From Diphasiastrum complanatum (lineage: Eukaryota; Streptophyta; Lycopodiopsida; Lycopodiales; Lycopodiaceae), in contig CM055097.1 in assembly GCA_029204225.1 (NCBI GenBank), positions 69,935,982 to 69,999,981 of the forward strand: a stretch of 64,000 nucleotides of DNA, written 5' to 3'. The position numbers were made by a program, and so were the translations under genes. Below the pieces are notes generated by a model. It did not search any database. It was not told where the DNA came from and saw nothing but the letters and a program-made list of their open reading frames with translations. Numbering within the stretch: the stretch's first letter is position 1; each line of letters starts with the position of its first letter. Of this stretch, positions 43,960 to 55,876 are shown piece after piece.

Positions 43960-46900
43960 ACAAATATGTTCTAGAAGCCTGACAAGGAAAATGCCTACTC
44001 ATGATGCATCATAGGGATATAATGGCAAGTCCTCTCATTGAGATGTGGTAGAGCGACACTAAAGGATGAGCCAATTTTTTCTACAATGTGCAAGCAAACA
44101 CACATTATCAGGCATGATGTATGCTACAGAAGTCTTCTAAGTAGATTTATCATACCACATGGCAAGAGCGACCTAGTATTGAGTTTGAGTGTGCTACTTA
44201 AATTCAAGATTCTATTAGTGGTTCTATGCATGAGGACTACGTATTTTTAAGATACCATCCATAAGGCTCCCTATTTTTTATTTTCAACTATGATGTCATA
44301 GCAGTGTGAGTTGAGTAGATTTGTCTACTACAACCAAGAAGGGATAGGCTTGTGAAGGTAGATAAAAGATAGCTAGTTAATTTGCATGCCAAGTGTCATC
44401 GTACGATTGGAGCACCTCATTATCCACACATACTATAATCATAAGCCTATCCCTTAGAAATTTTAGTCATTATCTCAAGCTCCATGTGTCCTATTTTTTA
44501 GGCATGACTAAAGGACAACAAAAATTGAAGTGATGCACTTCATCCAATCACTCTCATCTTAATGGCTTGTGAGGTCCAATGATAGCCAAGGATTCACCAC
44601 ATGCCTAAACGAGGAGTAAATTGATCTTCCATTATGAGTTGATGTTGAAAAGCTCATTGTATATACACTCTCTTGGAGAATTCGAGAGATTGATTTTGGA
44701 GTTGCTTCATTTAGTCTTGTTGAGGGAGGTCGAGAGCAAGGATGATTTTCTTTGTACGTGTCCATATGTCATTTGATCATTGTTCTTTGAAGCTAATAAA
44801 TGCTTTTGATTTTCACTCATACTCTCTTAAATGGATTGTATTTGCGGATGTTTGCATCTAGTGTATAAGAGCTCAAGCCAAAATCAAAAGCTAGTTTTGT
44901 TGTATGCAGAATTCTGAGCTTAAATATCAATCTGATTTTCGAAATGGACAACTTATCTTGCTTGTAGATCATATTAATGGCCTAAAATCTGAGTTTCCAC
45001 AGGAGGCTCAAACACCAAGCATGGCATAGTGACATCCAAGAAGCTTAGTCACCTAAATATTATAGGTTACAAACTATGAAAAAAATTATTTTGTCCATGA
45101 AGCTCATAAGCCAAACTAATACAACCATGATTAGACAATGGAAATTTGTTTTGAAGAGCATTAGAGGATATAAAATATGACTACGGTGTAAAAATATTGT
45201 ATTGCTATGGAAATGCAATCAACAAAGCTATACAAGCATACCTTCAGAGGACAAATAGAATCCTACTAGCCTTCAGGGTCTTAGAGCTTACTCTATTTAT
45301 CAGAAAAGAAGGGTAAACTTGGCCAAATTAGCCCTGTATGTTGTACATCCAAAAAGGCTTTCCTCTTCTTCTTGAAACTTTTGAACTTAGGCAAAAAAAC
45401 TAAATATCAAGTCAAAACTTCTCCCTATATTTTTTGTGTTAAATCCTAGCTACTATCAAACTTGACAAATAAAAATGAACACAATGAGTCCAGAAAGGAG
45501 AGGCTATTGTAAGATGTAACATTACTAAAGCCAAGACCATGTCACTATCAATGATTGTTGGAATCTATGTGCAACTTTGATGATTGTACATTCAAAAAAC
45601 TCTTCCCTGATTATCTTGTAGGACAAAATTTGTGGAATTATCAATAAATAAAGCCATCTCATCTACTACAAGAATCCTACTAGTCTTCGGTAAAGCACAC
45701 CCTAATTTGAACTCTTGTCTCTTCCCGACACTTCAATTCTCACCGTCATCACCAACTGCAACAAAATTATTGAGAGAAGCACTCCTCAATAATGAATATA
45801 TCTCAACAAGCTGACACATGTCTATCGAGAAAAAATATTATAAACTTTGCTTTAAACAAACATGTGATGCAACAAGACTGCTTATTATGATGACTAGTAA
45901 TATTTTGAAGCAACAAAGTTTGGCAAGAACACTAAGTTTCAAGTCAAAAGGTTGACTCATTGAAATGTTGATTCATTATATAAAATAGAAATCCTTCCAA
46001 ATAATTAAGAACTTGTTTCTTCTTTTGTAGTAGTGGAACAACACAACAAATGTTATTTCAGACTATCATTTATTCCTTACACTCTATTTCCAAAAGAAAC
46101 AATAATCATATCCAAAGTTGTAACATCTTACAAAGTTGCTACACAATAACTAAATCACTTTTAGGCAACAAGCACACAAAATATGAGAGGTCTAAAATAT
46201 GCACTGGTTTATAAAAGGATTTGAGAGATTGTTTGTTCAATAACAAAACCTCGTTCCAACTCCATATTGTCTTTATTTGTTGGATGCACATAACAACTCA
46301 ACACTCTTTTAGTGGATCAACGAATGTGACCATCAATGACTAGAAGACACTCAAGTTGTGTGTCAGAGTGACCACAAAATCCCTTAAAGCAATAGAAGCC
46401 ATGTCACTTGTGAGATTGCAATCATGGACACTAATTTTCAATACATATTGGAAAAGAAGTCCCCATCCTATCTTTTTTCCATTTTTTATTTGACCTATAA
46501 TCAAGAAAACTAAAAAATACATGGACTTTGACCACAAAATCCCTTAAAGCAATAGGAGCCATTTCACTTGTGAGATTGCAATCATGGACACTAATTTTCA
46601 ATACATATTGGAAAAGAAGTCCCCATCCTATCTTTTTTCCATTTTTTATTTGACCTAAGATCAAGGTGAAATGTCAACATTGCTAGGTGGTGATCTCTCT
46701 CAAGCATGCATCCTTGAATATGAGTCTCTCTCCCTGTCGTATCCAATGAAAGGTGCCTTTCTCTCTCCAACATGGAACTCACACGATACACCACACCATG
46801 CCACTTGTAATTGTATTTATGAGATTTTTTTGTTGTTCTTTTGCTTTAGTGTGTCCAACTTTGTTTATTTTTTTGTAAACACTTGGCAAAATTTGCAATT

Positions 46901-48355
46901 TTGGGAAATATAAGAAACTCTAAAGTAAAATACCAAAAACAGGCACATCAAACTTGTGTAAAACATATGTATCCTTATCTTGTAAGGCAAGCCAATAAAA
47001 GTTAAGGTTTCGAATCGTGTAAATATCCTAACATTAAGGCTTGCCAAGAACTTTTAATGTTGTGAAAAAGGAGCACTTGAGATCATGATGTCATTCTTGA
47101 GTTGGATTGAATTCAAGAAATATCATTTCTCCTTAGGAAAGTATGAGGACATGATCTTGAGTGCTCCTTTAGACAACATTCACTTTCATTCCACTTGTCA
47201 CTAACTTTTTGTTTCAAGTTTTCATGTACAATGTTTAGGGGCCAATTTTCAAGAACGAAAGCTTATATTGAGTATAGTCAATAAATGGTAAATATGTTGG
47301 TATTATGCCTCAAAAAGGATGTTCTATTGACCTTCCCACCAAGTTCAATGGGGCAAATATTTTGAGAGGTAGTTTATTATATATTTGCCTCACAACCTCA
47401 CTATCATTTTACGGGCATTTTACAATCATTAGAAAATCTATTTCTAAGTGAATACATTTTTTTTATACAAGAAAATAGTTTTTGGTCTTTCAATAGTCAA
47501 CACCCATTCTCTTTTTTATGATACTGATTGTGAAGCAAAAATGCTGATTCCATAGTACATTATGATCATGGCTTTCACCATCACATGTACCCCCTTTCCA
47601 AAAATTGGTAGTTGAAAAGAAACAGTCCTCCATTTTAAAGTGATTACAGCATTGTAGATGTAGTTGTTGAGAATGCATCCATTTAAACGTGGCATGCTAA
47701 CAAATAATCTATTTTCAAAGAGGTAGTTCGGAAGACGTGTAGTGTGAGTTAGTATGCTCACAAAATTTAGATAAAGTCCTACCTTTCAATTCTTTAGAAT
47801 GACATTTCACTGTGAAGTTTGTAGGTTTTTGATGTATAAGCAAAGCAGTAGATTTAGTTCAAAAATTTGCATTCATAGTTTCTATGCTAGTATTTTTATC
47901 ACTTACATTGAAGTCTTATACCTTTTTTTTCTTTAGAAAGTTGGCTTCAGAAAAATTTTAAGAGCATGAGCTGGTGCTTCATCACCATCTACAGTTAGCA
48001 TGGCAATTATTTACCACATGGGAGGACACCAGTGCAAGTTAGCATCACCATCGGTAGTCAGGGGAAGACAGACTCACGTGGCCAATGAGCATACAGTGCA
48101 CACACAGATTGCAATTATATGGATATATTCACAATAATTCTGATGTACTAGCCTCTAAAAATCATTGTCTTGGCTCTTGTTTGCCAATATACTCATTCTA
48201 AATCTGCTGTTCAATCATGTGCCACTCAAAGACAGTGAATTGATCTTTTTCGTGAACCAGATTCCATTCTGGTCTGTGTCAGTTGAAAAAGAGGTTTGCT
48301 TAGAATAGCAGGGAATTCCCATGTAAATTTTTAATCTCTTTCCGGGGCCTGTTGC
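43960..48355. other. Gene-poor AT-rich region
   Basis: I see no supportable gene in these 4.4 kb. All open frames are short, overlapping and without motifs. The only structure noted is the direct duplication at 46371-46666. Confidence 0.55.
46371..46666. repeat. 160-bp tandem duplication
   Basis: The block starting ACCACAAAATCCCTTAAAGC occurs at 46371 and 46531. The copies are nearly identical through TTTTTTATTTGACCTA. They differ by a few bases, and the second copy lacks the last ~25 bp. Confidence 0.93.
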
Positions 48356-48362
48356 AGCTCAT

Positions 48363-48372
48363 GATATATAAG
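48363..48372 (+). promoter_or_regulatory. TATA box of the UGT gene
   Basis: GATATATAAG lies 58-67 bp upstream of the UGT start codon, leaving room for a transcription start near 48395 and a short leader. An in-frame TAA at 48397-48399 shows that the coding frame cannot extend further upstream. Confidence 0.5.
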
Positions 48373-48429
48373 ATATGGTCAAGCTTGCTTTCTCAATAAG
48401 TTGATTTGCTCTCATTTTTAGAGCTAGTC

Positions 48430-49869
48430 ATGGCTTGTGAACAACTTCACGCTCAAGCTCCTCATGCTGTATTTCTCCCTTGTCCTACCCAGGGACACGT
48501 CATCCCAGCAATCGAGTTTGCAGAGACGCTGGCCTCTCAAGGTTTCATCATCACCTTCGTATGTGCAGAGCACATAACTGCAAGGATTAGTAAAAGCCAC
48601 GGTTCGGGATTGAGTCCCAGCATTCGACTGATAGGACTTCCAGACGAAGAACAGGACATAGATCAAGATGCCGATATCTTCATTACGATGGTTAAAATCA
48701 TAGAGAATATGGTTCCAGCCTTCGAGCAAACGGTGAATGGACTGTTTAAAAATTCCAAAGAGAGCTCTGTTCCTCCTCCTCTGTGTATTATCAGCGATTT
48801 CTTTCTTTCATGGTCACAAGATATAGCCCACAAGTTCAATATTCCACGATATGTGTTCTTTCCTGCTTCATCTTCATGTCTTGCTGTTATGTTGTATCTA
48901 CCTCGCTTCATTGAAGAAGGCATAGCTCCCGTGGCTGCCGATGTTAGGGATATCGTAGTTCCTGGACTACCACCATTGGATAGCTATGACTTGCCATCTG
49001 ACTGGAGGCAGAGTGTCCCACAGGAATGGAGGGAGTATGCATTCCCGAGCCTACTTAAGATTCACGAATCATCCGGAATACTTGTCAATACCTTTAATGA
49101 ACTCGAAAGAGAAGCCATAGATGCAGTAAGAACAGAGGCGATCAACCCAAATAAGCTACCGATCTACCCATTAGGGCCAATACTTCCTTCCAAGTTCTTC
49201 AGGAGCGAGTCCATTGATCAAGAAACACTTTCAGAGACAGAAAAGGAGTGCCTGCAATGGTTAGATGCGCAAACACCGTCTTCAGTTTTATACATCTCAT
49301 TCGGTAGCTTAGCTATTCTGAGCATGCGTCAAATCCAAGAGTTGGCCAAAGCTTTGGATGCCTGCCAGCAGCAAGCATTCCTTTGGATTTTAAGACTACC
49401 ACCATCTGCTACAGCAGCCACTGCACTTCCAGAAGGTTTTCTTTCTCGAACCCACAGCCGTGGGCTGATCATCTCTACCTGGGCTGGACAACTGCTCATC
49501 CTCTCTCACCCCTCCACGGGTGGCTTCCTGACCCACTGCGGCTGGAACTCCACCCTAGAGAGCATCTGTAGCGGCGTGCCACTGCTGCCACTGCCTCAAT
49601 TTGCAGAGCAATTCAATAACAGCAGGATGGTGACAGAGCACTGGAAGGTGGGATTGAAGCTGCAGAGGGGACCGGATGATGTCGCAGAAAGTGGGGAGAT
49701 AGAAATAGGAGTGAGGAAGCTGATGCAAGGGCATGAAGGACGAGCTGTGAGGAGCAGGGCTAGAGAACTGAAGGAGGAGGCAGCAAGTGCTGTGGCAGAA
49801 TTTGGATCTTCTCATGCCGCCTTACAAGCCTTTATTCAGGCAGCAGCAGCTTCACATACAACAACCTGA
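48430..49869 (+). CDS. UDP-glycosyltransferase, family 1 (complete, intronless)
   Basis: This enzyme transfers a sugar, usually glucose from UDP-glucose, to a small acceptor such as a flavonoid, phenolic or hormone in the cytosol. The protein has 479 residues, normal for plant UGTs. The first ATG in frame after the upstream stop is at 48430. The N-terminal acceptor domain has the catalytic histidine at residue 23 (CPTQGHVIPAIEFAETLASQ) and the partnering aspartate at residue 123 (CIISDFFLSW), a 100-residue spacing typical of the family. The C-terminal sugar-nucleotide domain carries a complete 44-residue PSPG box at residues 351-394, from WAGQLLILSHPSTGGFLTHC to LPQFAEQ. Its final Gln usually favours UDP-glucose. 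No signal peptide or membrane anchor was seen. There is no intron, and codons look undamaged, unlike everything around it. The acceptor cannot be predicted from sequence alone. Confidence 0.95.
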   Translation: MACEQLHAQAPHAVFLPCPTQGHVIPAIEFAETLASQGFIITFVCAEHITARISKSHGSGLSPSIRLIGLPDEEQDIDQDADIFITMVKIIENMVPAFEQTVNGLFKNSKESSVPPPLCIISDFFLSWSQDIAHKFNIPRYVFFPASSSCLAVMLYLPRFIEEGIAPVAADVRDIVVPGLPPLDSYDLPSDWRQSVPQEWREYAFPSLLKIHESSGILVNTFNELEREAIDAVRTEAINPNKLPIYPLGPILPSKFFRSESIDQETLSETEKECLQWLDAQTPSSVLYISFGSLAILSMRQIQELAKALDACQQQAFLWILRLPPSATAATALPEGFLSRTHSRGLIISTWAGQLLILSHPSTGGFLTHCGWNSTLESICSGVPLLPLPQFAEQFNNSRMVTEHWKVGLKLQRGPDDVAESGEIEIGVRKLMQGHEGRAVRSRARELKEEAASAVAEFGSSHAALQAFIQAAAASHTTT

Positions 49870-50183
49870 TCTCTCTGTTTCGTCATTGATGACCTTATAA
49901 CTGCATTGACTTGTGTGTAGTAACAAACTCCAAGACATATATGGCTCTGCTTTGAGAACCTTCAACTTTTGCTTAAACTGGGCTGTGAACAGAGTCCCAT
50001 TGTGTTTTCATTGTCTTGTATTGTACATACTAAACACACGTAATGGATTTTTGGTGACTATTCTGCCCATTTGTTTTTTTTTTTTAAATTTAGTGCAGCT
50101 TTTGCCTGCGTCTGCCACGTGGCAACATTGGATTGGTCTCAAATAAGGATTGGTTTAAAAAGGGTCCAAAAATCCATTACGCA

Positions 50184-50307
50184 ATGGAAGGGGCCGGGCA
50201 GAGGCCATTCTGCCCGGTTCGGATTTCCAAAAAATTTTAGGCTCGGCCCCTAAAATTTTTTTGGAAATCCTTACCGGGCAGAATGGCCTCTGCCCGGCTC
50301 CTTCCAT
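50184..50307. repeat. Nested hairpin (foldback) 3' of the UGT gene
   Basis: The two ~58-bp arms are near-perfect complements (outer ATGGAAGGGGCCGGGCAGAG and its partner ending CTCTGCCCGGCTCCTTCCAT), with a short loop CTCGG at about 50243-50247. Each arm also contains its own small inverted repeat, CCGGGCAGA…TTCTGCCCGG, so cruciform-like structures are possible. No target-site duplication is clear. It starts about 315 bp after the UGT stop codon and might be transcribed with it. Confidence 0.9.
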
Positions 50308-50309
50308 AA

Positions 50310-51100
50310 TACGTGAAGAGTAGTGGTCTTGGAACTCTTACTTATTTATCTTGGTTAAACATAATGTGTGGTATCTCAAATCATACGTGAATCATCATTT
50401 CAGATCAACTTTGGTGTCGCCATTACTTGAGCATCTCCAAGTTCAAGCCCCCTTTTGACAAGGTTCATTTCCTATGCATCAATAACTAGGAAATAGTAGT
50501 GGGATTTAATTTTTTTTTACAAATATGAATATTGGTTGCATTTTTTCATAAAAGGCAATCCCTCACAAATGTTTTTAATCTTTGGGGGACTCAATGGACT
50601 CCCCATCATTGGAGCTATATTTCGATTCTTCTGTATTATAACCTGAAATAAATATGAACATGAGTTATGATATGTTATATGACAATCAAGCACCATGAGT
50701 GTAATAAACTTATCTACTATGATTACCTATGTTGGGACTGCTCAGCTCATAATTTGTAATGGCTTTCAACTGCAAACTCCTTTTGCTCTCTTTTTTCATT
50801 ATTACATTAAACGTTGTTTGATACTCTCTTACTAGAGAGCTGAGAAATCCCGAGAATGACATCTAGGCAAAGATTTAGTTTCTAATGCATGAAAACTAAA
50901 AACATAACCATAATAAAACTAACAAGTATTAAAATATATGTCTTTATGACTTATCTTCAAAAATTAAGTACTGTTTTGGCAAAAGATGACATAAAAACAA
51001 ACATTTGTGAAAACATCAAGCATTTATTGTGTGTACCCAAACAACAAATAAAACAATGAGCCAAAATTTTCATTATAAAACATTTTCTACATATGACTCC
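50310..51100. other. No gene recognised
   Basis: AT-rich, non-coding sequence between the hairpin and the minus-strand En/Spm-like gene. Confidence 0.5.
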
Positions 51101-51109
51101 TATTTCTCC

Positions 51110-52830
51110 TAAGTGGTTGCTTTTGCCACACCGAGCGAGTTGAAGTAGAATGGTTGAGAGACACCGCCCTGCCGCCTCTAATTATAAACTCCTGCATAAT
51201 TACAAAACAATAGAGCTTGTGTTACTTTACCGACGTGTTTAGAAAAGGTAGATAGAGAAAAGGGATACAACGAGAAATGATTTAGGGGAGAAAAATGGTG
51301 GAGAGAAAAAAGTACAATTCCTCCTCCTCGCTCTCTTCATGCTCCAGCTACAAAAAGAGAAGATAATATGAGTTTTTTTTTTTATTAATTGATACCTCAG
51401 TGAGGACATTACATGTGAAAAACAGAATACAAATATATGAATACAATATATGATTTATCAAGAGAGAAATCACATGAGAGATAATGTGCAGACTTGTGTA
51501 GGCTCGTCCTCCGACCATTCCTCCTGCCTCTGATGCTCTTCCCTAGGACTCTCGTGTGCCTCCTACAGAAGAGTAAGAAGATTAATAAATATCAATTTCA
51601 ACATTATTGTATTATACATGAATTATTCTTTCTTGTTGAAAGTTGACATAACACACAACATTTATTATAATTAACCGAGTTGTCTCCCAATTTATAAGAA
51701 CATCTGGATTTTGGGCAAGGAGCTCGAAAAGTTTACGAGAACCATGTACGTATGCATATTTATACTTCGAATGAGTATACTCACGACCCACACATGATAA
51801 CTACACAAGTAACACATGCAAGTTTAGTAAAGACCACAAATTCACAGAAAATACTTTTTTCACTAATTTTATTTCTTTAATGTATTTTTTAATGTAATTT
51901 AAAATTTTTGAAAATGTATGTTCAAAAATAAAAACTCACAAAGTACTGATGGAAGGACTCTGCCCCCCCTCTGCCAAGATGTGAGGCCCCTGACTTTGAC
52001 AAACGCCTTTGGGATGCGGTCTCCTGCTACGGAAATTTCTCCTGAAAATCTCGACGTTGTGAGACTGCTTGCTCCCACACCTCCTCAGGTATTCATGCGG
52101 GTCTACTCCTCTTGTCCTTTACGGCCTCCCTGACAAGAGATCGCCTATGGGACATAAGCATGCGCATCCTATCTATCATTACTTTATCGTTGAAGGTGTG
52201 CTCAGGGGGATTAGGGAATTGTCTCTTTAAATCATTTATGACCCGATGTTTCTCAATTATAGGAACAACCCTCCAATTTTTAAACATATTTCTATCAGGC
52301 GCCCCATGACAGAGCTCTCTCATATAAGCTAAACCCTCCTTCCCCTTAACATCCTCAACTATAGCCCCTGACGTATCAATGTCATAGTATAATATTGGAC
52401 CAGCTTTAGCAGGTGGGGCGTCGTAACCAGGTGTGGTGTCATCAGGTGGTGGTGCGTCACGCACGGGTGAGTCATCTCTATATCTAGGCTCCTCGAAATC
52501 ATCATCACCTCCACAAGCAAAAAAAACAACCACCTAAATGACTCTTACGTGGTGCTGACCTAGCAATGCGAGGTGTGGAGGTCTGAGGAGTGGACCTCTG
52601 TGGTGAGGGCCTCTGTGATGGCACAGGTGAATGTGCACTAGTGGGGGGCCCTCTGAGGACTACCCTGTTGTGAGGCCACTGGAGACTTTAGCATTGACCT
52701 ATATTGTTGGAGAACAGCATCCATTTGTTCTCTCTGCCTAGCAGACGCACTACTTAACCAGTTCATACACTCTTCATGAGACGGAAAAAGACCAGACCCA
52801 AGAGATGGAGTGTCAGACATCTGCATATTA
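51110..52830 (-). pseudogene. En/Spm ORF1-like (Transposase_24-type) gene, minus-strand copy
   Basis: Reading leftward: an N-terminal exon (52820-52638) with MSDTPSLGS, HEECMNWLSSASARQREQMD and LQQYRSML. Then a block (52533-52093) with FACGGDDDFEEPRYRDDSPV, GPILYYDIDTSGAIVEDVKG, ELCHGAPDRNMFKNWRVVP and HTFNDKVMIDRMRMLM. Possible downstream exons are at about 51780-51670 (EYTHSKYKYAYVHGSRKLFE, LLAQNPDVLINWETTR), about 51560 (EAHESPREEHQRQEEWSEDE), about 51350 (LEHEESEEEEL) and about 51170. The first two blocks match the plus-strand gene at 58111-58790 closely. By comparison with that copy it is an En/Spm-type ORF1 protein gene. Exon limits are estimates, and frameshifts between the blocks make it probably inactive. 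Confidence 0.6.
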
Positions 52831-53092
52831 AAAATGAACTACAATTAAGATAACAATGATAAATATACAATTAAATTAACTATAACCACAAACCTTAACA
52901 TAAACTTTATCACCTTTTTATTCAATTTCTCTTTGATAATCCTTACCTTTGATCCATTGTTTCTAAATCTTTAATTTAAATCTTTTACCCAAAATCTCTT
53001 TATATCATGTCCTCATGTATATCCTTTCTATAAATCCTTTATTCTAAACTCTAAACACTAAAGTCCTTTTCACTGTCTTACTTGTTTTCATG
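52130..53092. repeat. Inverted duplication, left arm (partner 57846-58790)
   Basis: This arm, coding and upstream non-coding sequence together, is the reverse complement of 57846-58790. The inner edge is sharp: CTTGTTTTCAT at 53081-53092 corresponds to ATGAAAACAAG at 57846. Similarity runs through the upstream intron and ATG exon to about HTFNDKVMID, then fades. The arms are separated by about 4.75 kb. Confidence 0.85.
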
Positions 53093-53459
53093 ATTTATGT
53101 GTTGTGATGGACTCTTGAAGACAAATCTTGCAAGTCCTTGTGAGACTCCAAGCCTCATTCACCTTTCCACAAAGGAAACACCTTTCCTTGGACTTGTCCT
53201 TCTTGTATTTGAATTTTGAACTTGAAGCTCCATCCTTCTCCTTGGCCCTCTTGCTTTGGTTCTTCTTGGATGGATTGGTCTTCTTTTTGTAGCATCTTGA
53301 GAAAAAATATCCTTCCTTGCCACAAAGGTTGCACTTAGGATCCTTTCTTTCCTTCAATAGGATGCCACCTATTGATGCCATGTGAATAAAAACCTGTGAT
53401 ATGATTCTACAAATGTAATTTGTGACTTTCAAGAGACTAGATTTGAACATCTTCAACAA
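53088..53459 (-). pseudogene. Copia gag zinc-knuckle fragment
   Basis: Minus-strand frame with KERKDPKCNLCGKEGYFFSR, a CX2CX4HX4C knuckle whose His has become Tyr. Lysine-rich spacers (KKKTNPSKKNQSKRAKEKDG) and a second partial knuckle (ERCFLCGK) follow. This is typical of the gag C-terminus of Ty1/copia elements. It stops at the edge of the inverted duplication (53092). Confidence 0.7.
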
Positions 53460-54640
53460 TCTAGAAGGATCTACAAAAGATCTAGCTCACAAACCTAAGA
53501 ATCAATCTTCACAGTAATGACTAGTCACTTGGAAACTTTTCTTTGATCACTAAGACAAAAGCACACAATCTTTGATCCAAATGACTAAAGAAATCAGATC
53601 CAATCTTCTAGTGGACTCATCAAATACCAATGACTCTTTCTTTTGAAAGTTGAAATGGATATGAAAAAGATTTGACACCTAGATTTTTCTTTTCACTTGA
53701 CTAGTTCTCTCAACACTTGAGATTCTTGAACAAAAGATGGGTTTTGTTTCAAATACATGAAAATCAAACTTAATCACTTCTTTTGGACTCACTCTTAACC
53801 CAAATAATCTCACACTTGAGATTTAGAATGAATTTGATTTGATTTGACAACAAACTATACCACCAATTTTTCACAAAGCTTAAAAAATTAGACAACTAGA
53901 GATTCACAAAGATCTCAACCATGCATGAATACTCAAATATGGACTCCTCATTCTAGACATCCAATGGGATTAAATTGACCCTCACACTCTCACAAAGAAA
54001 GTTGAATAGAACTAATTTGAGTTTTACACATACTATGTCAATTTTTGCCCAATAAATTGATTCAATCACCCCTATTGGATTCCACCAATTACTCCACCTC
54101 TTAAGACTTGGAATGAAATTCAAAATCAAAAGTTGTGATTTTTTTCACTAAGATATTGTGCTTCAAAGAGCTAATTCCACTTAGAAATATTTGATCACCT
54201 AGGAGAATACAAATTCTCCACCAATAACAACACAAAATGAGCTTCTAGATCTTGCCCTTCTACAAAGGAAAGAACTCTTAGAAAATTGGATCTCTCTCTA
54301 CACATTTTCCATAGACACCTTAATGACTCTTTTCAAACCTCACAAACACTAAACAAATTGAGTAGGATTGAATAATGTGACTTGGATGTCAATCTCTTTT
54401 CTAGAACTTTCAATTGAAGCCATTCTATGTCAAATTCCAAAAGATTTGCATAGATGCTCTATATGCACTAGAAACTCTCAAAGGTTTCACTTGGAGGAAA
54501 GATCCAAGGATGTTTTTTAGAAAATTGATGCTTCTAAACTTGACCCTATCACTCTTGAACAAATCTAGAGTGATGGTACAATGGATTTCAACCTCTCACC
54601 TTGCATATCACTCCTAAATCTATGATTTTAAGCATTTTGT
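53460..54640. other. Non-coding; possible copia leader/LTR
   Basis: No gene. It lies upstream of the gag fragment in that fragment's orientation, so it may be leader or LTR. No LTR termini or primer site could be pinned down. Confidence 0.35.
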
Positions 54641-54644
54641 CTAC

Positions 54645-55470
54645 AATTCTGCCATGATGAGAAAAATTGCGAAAAACTTTCTACAGTTTTTTTTGCGAAA
54701 AAAATTTCGCAATTTATACTGTTATGACAAAAATTGCAAAAAATTGTCTACAATTTCTACCGTCATGGCAGAAATTGTGAAAAAAATTGCGAAATCTTTT
54801 GCAATTTTTGTCATCATCACAGAAATTGCGAAAAAAAATGTTTTTGCAATTTTTTGGCCGTGGCCAAAATTGCAGAAAATATTTCCGTGGCAGAAATTGT
54901 AGAAAACATTGTAGAAAATTTTCTGCAATTTCTTCCATCGTGGTGAAAATTGCAGACAAAATTGCAAAAATAAATTTTTGCAATTTTCAGGCCATGGCAG
55001 AAATTGCAGAAAACGTTTTCGTGACAGAAATTGGAGAAAAAACTATAAAAAAATTTTCGCAATTTCTCTCATCGTAGTAGAAATTGCAGACAAAATTGCA
55101 AAAAAAAAAAATTGCAATTTTTAGATCATGACAGAAATTGCGAAAAACTTTCCGCGGCAGAAATTGCAGAAAAAACTGCAAATTTTTTTTTGCAATTTCT
55201 CCCGTCGTGGTAGGATTCGTAGAGAAAACTACAAATTTTTTTTTTTTGCAATATCTAGACACGGGAAAAATTGCAAAAATTGTTGCAAATTGTAAACAAA
55301 ATTGTGGAAGATTTTTCGTAGTTTCTACCATCATGGCAAAAATTGCAGAAAAAAATTTCTACAATTTTTTGGCCTTGGCAGAAATTGCAGAACTCATATA
55401 TATATATAAATTTATTGGTCATGGCAGAAAATGCAAAAACGGTTGTCATGGCAGAAACTGGGGCTGTATG
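54645..55470. repeat. Subterminal repeat block, left (AAATTGC/GCAATTT units)
   Basis: Tens of copies of GCAGAAATTGC- and TTTGCAATTT-type units in both orientations, often as GGCAGAAATTGC…GCAATTTCTACC. Each pair can fold into a small hairpin. Open frames on either strand (rich in Lys, Asn, Ile, Phe) are artefacts of the repeat. The same units return at 56340-56650 and 60540-61120. Confidence 0.88.
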
Positions 55471-55876
55471 GTAGGAATAACACTTTCTATTGCCATTTCT
55501 TTTGTGTCTTAAAATAGAAACTATTAAATATAGGATTTCAAGATTGGTGCATGATATATAAGTACATATGCATAATGCAAATGATCAGTTACATGTATAG
55601 TACACAAACACATGCCATATGGATAAAACTTTATGATTGCTTGATACACACATACATTAATGTTTGAAAATATGCATGTACTGGATCTATACGAGTTTTG
55701 ACATGTGAGCTGTTAAAAAAACTTTATGATTGCACAATGTGCTAACATTATTGTAGAATCTCCACCCAAATTGTGATAACACCTCGTTGATTTGAAATAA
55801 CAATTCAAAAAAAGTCGATTTGCTACAACATTCTGAGAATACCTTCGCTGCGCGCCCCAGTTATTTTTTAGACAAC

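Noticed and set aside
48406-48429. Upstream TTG as the start of the UGT
   Set aside because: Plants initiate at ATG. The ATG at 48430 gives a normal-length protein with the catalytic histidine at the expected position.
54714-55512. Multiple frames rich in Asn, Phe, Ile, Cys and Lys on both strands
   Set aside because: By-products of the AAATTGC/GCAATTT subterminal repeat array; the same applies at 56288-56743 and 60569-61201.
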